Origin: Mesocentrotus franciscanus
Lineage: Eukaryota; Echinodermata; Echinoidea; Camarodonta; Strongylocentrotidae
Direction: 5' to 3'
Length of the DNA: 64,000 nucleotides
NCBI GenBank assembly: GCA_037976565.1
Contig: CP137686.1
Coordinates: forward strand, 27,562,626-27,626,625
The notes beneath the pieces were generated by a model, which was given only the letters and a program-made list of their open reading frames with translations, did no database searches and had not been told where the DNA came from. Positions 57,401-64,000 of this stretch are shown in pieces (position 1 is the stretch's first letter; each line of letters begins with the position of its first letter). The position numbers and the translations under genes were made by a program.

Positions 57401-60400
57401 GGGTTTAAAAAAAAAGTAACTGTAGTGATTGCAAAAGGTAATCACTTATCTCTGTGTCATAAAATGCAGAAATGTGAAGTACACAACACTTACAGTATGT
57501 CATTTCATTTCGTGGCAACATTTTAAAAAAAAGCAATTTGAGGAGGTTTACTTCATCATGTGTGAACAAAGCTGAAGAGTGAAAGTAAGAGGGGGATATC
57601 TTCACTTACTCGACTTCTTCTGTGATGGTTTCTCTAAAGGCGACTTTAGGTTTGCCGGTGATGACTGGACAGTTGTATTCATTCCTCATTCTCTGTGCGT
57701 AGATTTCTAAATGAAGCTCACCCATACCAGATACAATGGTCTAGAAAGAAGAAATCAAGAACCTTTAATTAATCTCATCTTTAGAAGCTCTATCAATAAG
57801 AGGGTTTAGTTATATGTGTAGTCCAATAAGCGTGAAAAATAATCTGTCATTTTTATTCATTCATTTTACTCCTATGAAAAAAAATAGTATTGTAGCAATG
57901 TAACATGAAAATGATGGCTCCTGAAATTACCTATTGTTCTGAATATGACCAGAACTCCTTTAAAACTTTCGAACAAATTTTGATACCTGTATACAGTGCT
58001 TTATACTATTCATGATTTCAGCAAGATAATAGTAGGCATTTATCCCTTTATTGATTCCAAAAGCCCACAATACAAAAATGTATCCTTATGTACAATATAA
58101 GTTACCTTTCCCCAAAACTTGAAGGCCGTTTCTTTCATGATACAATTACATGACCAATATTAAATTTTTTTATGTTGAACTCACCTCTTTGCTTTCATCA
58201 TCAAAGTAAACAGTAAATGTTGGGTCTTCCCTTGTAAACCTGTTGATGGCTTTGGAGAAGTTATCTAGATCAGTCTGAGAGAAAGATAGAGAGAAAGATA
58301 GAGAGAAAGATAGAGAGAAAGATAGAGAGAAAGATAGAGAGAAGGATGAAATTTGTGAATATCGAGTCATGGTTCAAGAAATTTTAGAACAGTCAAACAT
58401 ATTTTATGGACCATACTTATAGAAAGGCCACTTCTCTTATGATTGAAATGTGTATTTGAGACCTGTATGGAAAGTCCATCTGCCTACCAGTATAAAGAAT
58501 TTTCTTGTCTCCCTTGAGTGGTCTTTATATACAGGTTACACTGTAACAGCTAATTGCCTTCTTCTCCTCCTTAGAATCCTCTATGTGCACAAGGCCCATG
58601 TTTCATAAAGATTCTTATCCGGCAATGACAAACGCTAAAATTCTATGACAAATTTGCTCTTAGCCAATCTATTGCAATGATTTCAGTAGCTTATAACATT
58701 TAATATAAATTGTCATTGATAACAAGTTTTATGAAACAGAGCCCAGTGTTAAGTGTTAAGCCCTGAAGAAGGCAATATAAGATATTGCAAATGTAATTAA
58801 TGCTCAAACTTTTGTTCAAAATTAATGAGAGTTTTACCTTCTTTTCTGGTTTGATGGCAAGAGAGATGACTGGGTCTGGCACATGCATTGGTTCCTGCAA
58901 AGAAGATAAACAGATAAACAATAGATTTACTGAGATTTTTTTCACTTTGATTACCCTATGACCTGACCTTTTTAGCCCCAAATCTCATCAGTTCATCTTT
59001 CATACTTATGCATACTTGAGCCACATATGATTGCATTGCCTTAATGGTTCTCCAGTTACCATAGTAACAAATACTTTCTGTCATTTTTGCTGGTTTATAT
59101 TTTCAGGACCCTATAACTCTGACATTTGATCTCTTCAACCCCACGTGTCATTAGTTCATCTTTTTTATATTAATAAATACTTGGGCCAATCTCCATGATT
59201 GTTCTCAAATGATTGCAATAAAGTGGGACAGATGGATGGACAACCCAAAAAGATATTGCCTCCAGCACCACCACTCCATATTTTACGTCAACATATAAGT
59301 CAACAAAAGGCTACCAGTAGTCGATAATGGCCCTACCAATAGTACTCACCATTGAGATCTGAGTCTTTGGTTCGGTAGTGAATGTGTCTCCGCTGGCACA
59401 CTCTACCCCAAACAGAGCACAGATGTCTCCTGCATACACCTCGCTCACATCCTACAAGGAAAGGTCAACACAAGGTCAATGCAAGGTTAAAAAATGTCAA
59501 CAAAGGTCAATACAAGGTCAATGTAAAGTTAACAGAGAAAGACAAATGCCAGGTCAACATTAGATCATGGATGACAGACACATAAAAGTATGGTAAACTG
59601 ATTTGAAGTATCAATTTGAAGAAACAAGTTCTTGCAGTGAAGTCATCAGTATAATCACTTAAATCTTAAATCACATGTTAGCGTTGACCATTAGCAGTTG
59701 ACCAAAGACCACTGACACATAAAATCCTGCTGGGAAAATTAAAAGTCTTGCATTTGTTGCCCTAATAGCGATACAAAAATCTCACTGTTGTTTCACTTGT
59801 ATGTCAGTTTTGTACAGTTCACTGTAAATGACCTCCAAAGATAGAATGTAAGCAATTGTCAAGATTGCCTGGCTGACAACACAAGTCAAAGTCAAAGCCA
59901 CAGCACTGGTTGTTTTATGTCTTTTCTGTTTTCATTTTTTCTCACATCTCATTAATCTCATGGTCTGAAAATAAACCTGCATACATATGAAAACGTACCA
60001 CCATTGTATCTGCGTGCATGCGTACGAGCCTGGAGACTTTCACCCTTTTGGTGGTTCTCGTGTTGTAGATGTACTGCCCTTTCTGTAAACAACCTTGGTA
60101 GATCCTCATGTAAGTCAATTGGCCAAATCTACCTGCCTAAAAGAACAAGAACAACTTTCTATAATTATCATAATAATAAGAAAAACAACAACACCACCAT
60201 CATCAACAACAGCAACAACAATAACAACAACAATAAAAAAAGAAAAGCACAAACACCAACAACACAAACACAAAATGTCATTGTATAGCAGCTATCATAT
60301 TACGATATAACGTCCCTGTGGGCTTCCAAAGGATATTCTAACCCTAACTCAAGCTTTGCCACCTGTTATCAGGTCTAACCCTCAAAAGGCTGAATTCTTT

Positions 60401-63400
60401 GGTGGTCTCTTAGCTTGAGAGGAGGGAGGGGTTGTCTCCCCCCCCCCTTCCCCCTCCCCTTCCATCCCTAAATCCACTCATTGAATGGTGGGCAGACAAG
60501 ATAGAGTACATTGTCAGGGGCCCTAATACACTCACCTCTAGTTTGAAGGCCAGGGAGACAAACTTTTCAGAGTTATCTCTGACAGGATTCATCCGAACCT
60601 TCTCATCTTTGCTGAGAGTAAAAAGATGATTGAAATAAACAATAAATATTAAAGGAAAAAATTATCATCATATCTGTGTTTAAATTCAACATTTCCTCTA
60701 ACTGCTGATCAAAGCATTATGCAGTGTATTATTTCTACAGTCTTTCATAAAAGCATATTAACCTTAGTTCAGGTTCAAGCTATCAGATCACCGACTTATA
60801 GCATGCCACAAATCGTTCATCCTGTAAACATACCTTTATTCTGTAACTAAATGGAAAAAAACAATTATCAGTCCTCATGGATTCAATTTCTCATTTCGTT
60901 TTATGACTGGGTTCTTTATCTTACAGTATTACAGTAATTTGTACAAAGCAAAGAGCTTAAAATACTTTGTGCTCCACAAATCTGTGATCTAAGTCAAAGC
61001 AGATGTACTTTTATAAATACAAGTCATTGAATCCCTTCAGAATTCTGCACTTAAATTGAAAGCTGTGTATCTCTTTGGTAACATCCAATGCCAGTTACCA
61101 CTTCACATGAATACACATGCTAATTCAAGTCATAATGACATTGGCATTCAATTCGGTACCCATTTATACACTTAGGTACAAATTATAAATGTATATAAAA
61201 TGTTATACCATTTTATACAACACCTAAGTAAATCCTTGTCATTTGATTGGAGGATTGTTGGTCACATGATATTCAATAGATATACTATAGCACGGGCGTG
61301 CATTTTTGGTACTATTCGCCGTAGTACTATTCAACAAGCATGCATTTTTGGTTATATGCAGACTGCGTACCTCTCTGCCCTGCGTGTATCCCATTGTTAT
61401 AATTGCTGCGCGCATCTGACGCGAAGGCAATCTGAATGTAATTGAGAAAGCCTGACTCCAACTTTAATTTATCTTTAATATAAGGAGCAAAGCATGATTT
61501 GTTAAAAGATGTTGTATAAAACAAATAACGAGTGTTTTTCATTCGTTCAATAGTGCAAATATGTTCATTCGTTGAAAGATTAACGTTAATTCTATTCAAC
61601 TCGGCCGACGCCTCGTTGAATAGAACGTTAATCTTTCAACTCATGAACATATTCCCACTATTGGACTCATAAGCATTCATTATTTGTATACTATAACGCC
61701 TTAATCTATCTTATTGTGAGGCTAGATACATAGGAGACTTACTCATTGAAAGCGTAGTTGTTCACTTGAGTTGGATTTGGAAGGTAGTCTAAGACGGCAT
61801 CTAATAGTGGCTGCATATGAAAAACAAATCAACAAATATTATGTTGATATGCTTATATTAGAATTACCAATAAAGTGAGCTGGACCTTCTTGTATAAAAT
61901 GTTATGCTTTTAACGCAATGCTGTAAATTTAACACAAATCACAAATATGCGATCCTGATTGAAATTAAAGTTGCTATAAATATTTGTTGATTTATGTTTA
62001 AATGCAACTTTTTAATTCAAGAGGGACCTGGTTTGATATCGTAGTACTGGAGAAGAACCACGATGAAAGCTATGCAGGGTTATTCTTAAAATATTATTGA
62101 ACTAAGATGTGGTCTGTTCACATGGCCAGAAGGGCGTTAACTCTGTAATAATGGCTCCACACAGATGATGTGACAGATTTACTGAAATTTGTTTTGAACA
62201 GCAATATTCAAACTCAGAATTAACTTATTCCCATCCACTCTGTCATTGTAACTGTCATTGACTTGCCCTTGACCCTGCCCTTGACCCTGCACTCAACCCT
62301 GCATTGGCCCTGCCCTTGACCTTGTCCTTGACCCTGCCCTTGTCCTTGACACTGACCTGCATTCCTTTGTTCTTGAGAGCCGTTCCCATCATGACTGGGG
62401 TGAAAGTCCTTTTAAGCACGCATCTTCTCACAGCATCCTGAACAAAAAGTCACAAATTTGAATGCAAAAATGTTGGGTTAATGTGCAACATCATTCAAGA
62501 TTTAATACATGAATGGTAATATTTGAGGAAAAAAGCCATCCTTCTCTCTCTCTCTCTCTCTCCCTCTCTCTATCTGAATCATATTGAACTCTTTCACCAC
62601 CTCAGCTGGAAAACACATACCAAAGTCAAAGTACTAATATATAATTTCAATGTCCAGCATATGTCCAGCATATAAAGAGTTTAAGTATTTTAATACATCA
62701 ACATGTCATATCAAATGATAATAATCACATATTAACAAGTCAAACAAAAGAAGGTAAACATCAACATTTCACAGAGATGAAGTCTGATAGAAATACAATA
62801 CCTTAATCTCTTGTTCATTTGGTTCCTTCTCCTCAAGAAACATCTCTCCAAGCTCATCATCAACATTTGATAGTGACTCTGTAAGAACAATAAAGATGAT
62901 GCATTCTAGATAATCAATCATTTTCATATCTTAAGATGTTGTTGTGTGTATCTTTCCACTGGAGGAGATGAAGCTGAGATTTTGGGGAAATTTTCATAGA
63001 AGCACTTACCGATTAGTTTTTGTCTGTATTTTTCTACCTCTGCCTGCATATCCTCTGGTACTTCTCCTTCTCGTATCACTTCTCTGAAATAAAATCCATT
63101 CAATAATAATGCTGTAATACATCTAAACTATCCAATCATAATATCACATATTAGTAGTTATTTTCATCTGCTATAGATTTCAATTTGAACAGGTTTTTTA
63201 TCTACTTTTTCATATAATAATTTGTGCTGTATTTCAGCCCTGGGTTAAGCAAGTTTTAAGTGAAAAATACATAACTCCAATAAAATTCAGTACCAATCTA
63301 CAGAAGTCAGTCAACAAACATCATTTCTATTTTCTAATTGATAAAAAAACTTTAATTTACTTTTTGTTTTTGTTGTCCTTACTGAGACAATGAGTAACAG

Positions 63401-63848
63401 GTATACACCTTCTTTTTCCATTTTCTTTTATATATCTATTTGTTCAATGTGAAGAGATAATACCCTCTGACACAAGCTCCAGTCATTTCAGTCAATTTCC
63501 TTCACTAAACAAATTTCAAACGTCAACCCTGGATCAAATACTACATATATATATACCTAACCTTAATCCTAACCTCAAACCCGCTTGCAAACTCTAACAC
63601 TAAGCCTAAACCTACATTTTTAACATAATAAGGCAAATAAGTGAGCAAATGTTAGATCATCAAGAAATAAGGATGTAGGATCAATTTCTTACCCAGCATT
63701 CCCTTCATTGTATAGCGCCCTCCTGTGTATGAGGTCGACCACGCCCTTCGTGTCTGCCTCTAAACCAATAGGAAGCTGGAGGAATGCTGCATTGTGGTTC
63801 ATCTTGGACTGAAGCTGGCCAAGAACTTTGTGTGGGTTGGCCTTCGTT
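54420..63848 (-). CDS. GFM1: mitochondrial elongation factor G 1, C-terminal 16 exons (5' end beyond the window)
   Basis: Exons 63848-63693, 63083-63010, 62878-62802, 62437-62357, 61810-61743, 60611-60536, 60136-59999, 59451-59350, 58894-58838, 58274-58185, 57740-57610, 56937-56868, 56126-56034, 55836-55692, 55066-54906 and 54599-54420. Their 1699 nt give about 565 residues in closed phase, of about 750 in the family. They cover the end of the GTPase domain ([47 protein letters not shown]), domain II ([15 protein letters not shown]), domain III ([16 protein letters not shown]), domain IV ([15 protein letters not shown]) and domain V ([18 protein letters not shown]). The end is [20 protein letters not shown] then [10 protein letters not shown]. 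The P-loop and switch exons lie to the right, outside the window. EF-G1 uses GTP to translocate tRNA-mRNA on the mitochondrial ribosome. Introns carry several MITEs and minisatellites. Confidence 0.95.
55286..55581. mobile_element. long-armed palindromic MITE in a GFM1 intron
   Basis: The left arm starts GGGGAGTGTTTCACAAAGAC and the right arm ends GTCTTTGTGAAACACCCCC. Pairing continues about 85-90 bp through 'taagttggacttaactatgg' and 'tggttgctctcac'. The loop is about 110 bp. Confidence 0.8.
56570..56700. mobile_element. short hairpin MITE in a GFM1 intron
   Basis: 'ttcattatacactctattcg' at the left pairs with 'cgaatagatcctgtaatgaa' at the right, with inner pairing around 'gagtctgttt/caagttgagg' weaker. 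It has no coding capacity. Confidence 0.65.
58276..58345. repeat. 12-bp microsatellite acting as polypyrimidine tract of a GFM1 exon
   Basis: 'agagagaaagat' is repeated five to six times on the plus strand. In the GFM1 transcript this is a TCTATCTTTCTC repeat ending directly in the CAG acceptor of exon 58274-58185. Confidence 0.9.
58598..58744. mobile_element. palindromic MITE related to 17116-17260
   Basis: The left end 'gcccatgtttcataaa' and right end 'ttttatgaaacagagccc' pair, and 'ttgtcattgataacaagtt' in the right arm also occurs in the 17116-17260 element. It lies within a GFM1 intron. Confidence 0.7.
59453..59570. repeat. minisatellite of 'caaggtcaa(t/c)'-type units beside a GFM1 acceptor
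   Basis: Degenerate 11-13 bp units ('aaggtcaacac', 'aaggtcaatgc', 'aaggtcaatac', 'aggtcaatgt') start at the acceptor of exon 59451-59350. Confidence 0.75.
60150..60265. repeat. (CAA)n / (AAC)n-rich simple sequence
   Basis: CAACAA and ACAACAACACC runs in a GFM1 intron, next to the exon 60136-59999 acceptor. Non-coding. Confidence 0.85.
61561..61650. repeat. near-perfect palindrome in a GFM1 intron
   Basis: The left arm 61561-61600 and right arm 61615-61650 pair around the loop 'tcggccgacgcctc'. The arms share 'gttgaaagattaacgtt' and 'ctattcaac' with their inverses. Weaker pairing extends outward to about 61528-61690 ('aatgaaa..tattg' against 'caatagt..attcatt'), suggesting the core of a hairpin MITE. 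Confidence 0.8.
62255..62355. repeat. 12-bp minisatellite 'cccttgaccctg' at a GFM1 splice donor
   Basis: About eight imperfect units of 'cttgaccctgcc' end immediately at the donor of exon 62437-62357. In the transcript the intron therefore begins GTCAGTGTCAAGG and continues as a G-rich GGGTCAAGGGCA repeat. Confidence 0.85.
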
Positions 63849-64000
63849 CTACAGGAAAAAAATTATATAACAATACTAAATCCCGGGTTTATATATACAT
63901 CTACAATATCTATTCAAAAATTTACAGATATATCATTACCCCGGTCACTAGATTCAGGCTTGCCCACAAATCGTATGAACATTCTTCATTCCTGTTGAAG

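Overview
This is a window of metazoan nuclear DNA. It is about 35-40% GC by eye. Its genes are split by GT-AG introns, spaced kilobases apart, and embedded in many small inverted-repeat transposons, SINEs and one BEL/Pao LTR retrotransposon. The gene set is a TIR receptor tail, ribosomal protein L35A, a cilium protein, a polyamine-type acetyltransferase and mitochondrial EF-G. Together with TTAA-flanked (Kolobok-like) MITEs and a SAP-domain element remnant, it suggests a marine invertebrate deuterostome, most likely an echinoderm such as a sea urchin. The species is inference.

Layout. 1-9 kb: repeats only (a degenerate tandem array, a repeat array carrying two nested MITEs, a SINE, another MITE). 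9.0-10.9 kb, plus strand: the last three exons of a receptor with a Ser/Thr-rich stalk, one membrane segment and a TIR-like domain. 10.9-19.4 kb: probable 3' UTR, then MITEs and purine-rich tracts. 19.4-25.2 kb, minus strand: a complete RPL35A gene (4 coding exons, 113 aa) with a 2-kb inverted-repeat element inserted in intron 1. 26.4-28.8 kb: nested DNA transposons, with two inverted copies of one 0.88-kb element, each inside a different older element. 30.9-36.8 kb, plus strand: a complete IQCG/DRC9 gene (9 coding exons, 393 aa) for the nexin-dynein regulatory complex. 40.6-43.1 kb, minus strand: a complete diamine-acetyltransferase-like gene (4 exons, 180 aa). 43.9-51.5 kb: a BEL/Pao retrotransposon with about 99% identical LTRs and a 5-bp target duplication, but a frameshifted polyprotein. 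54.4 kb to the right edge, minus strand: the last 16 exons of mitochondrial elongation factor G (GFM1), from the late GTPase domain to the stop.

All exon models were read by hand from splice sites, phase and family similarity, and the reading phase closes across every junction listed. The genes are unrelated housekeeping or signalling genes with no operon logic. The most interesting shared feature is that at least four exons (RPL35A exons 2 and 3, IQCG exons 2 and 7) have a short, decayed copy of their own 5' end in the intron just upstream. In addition, the receptor's membrane exon has its splice donor triplicated in a 64-bp tandem repeat.
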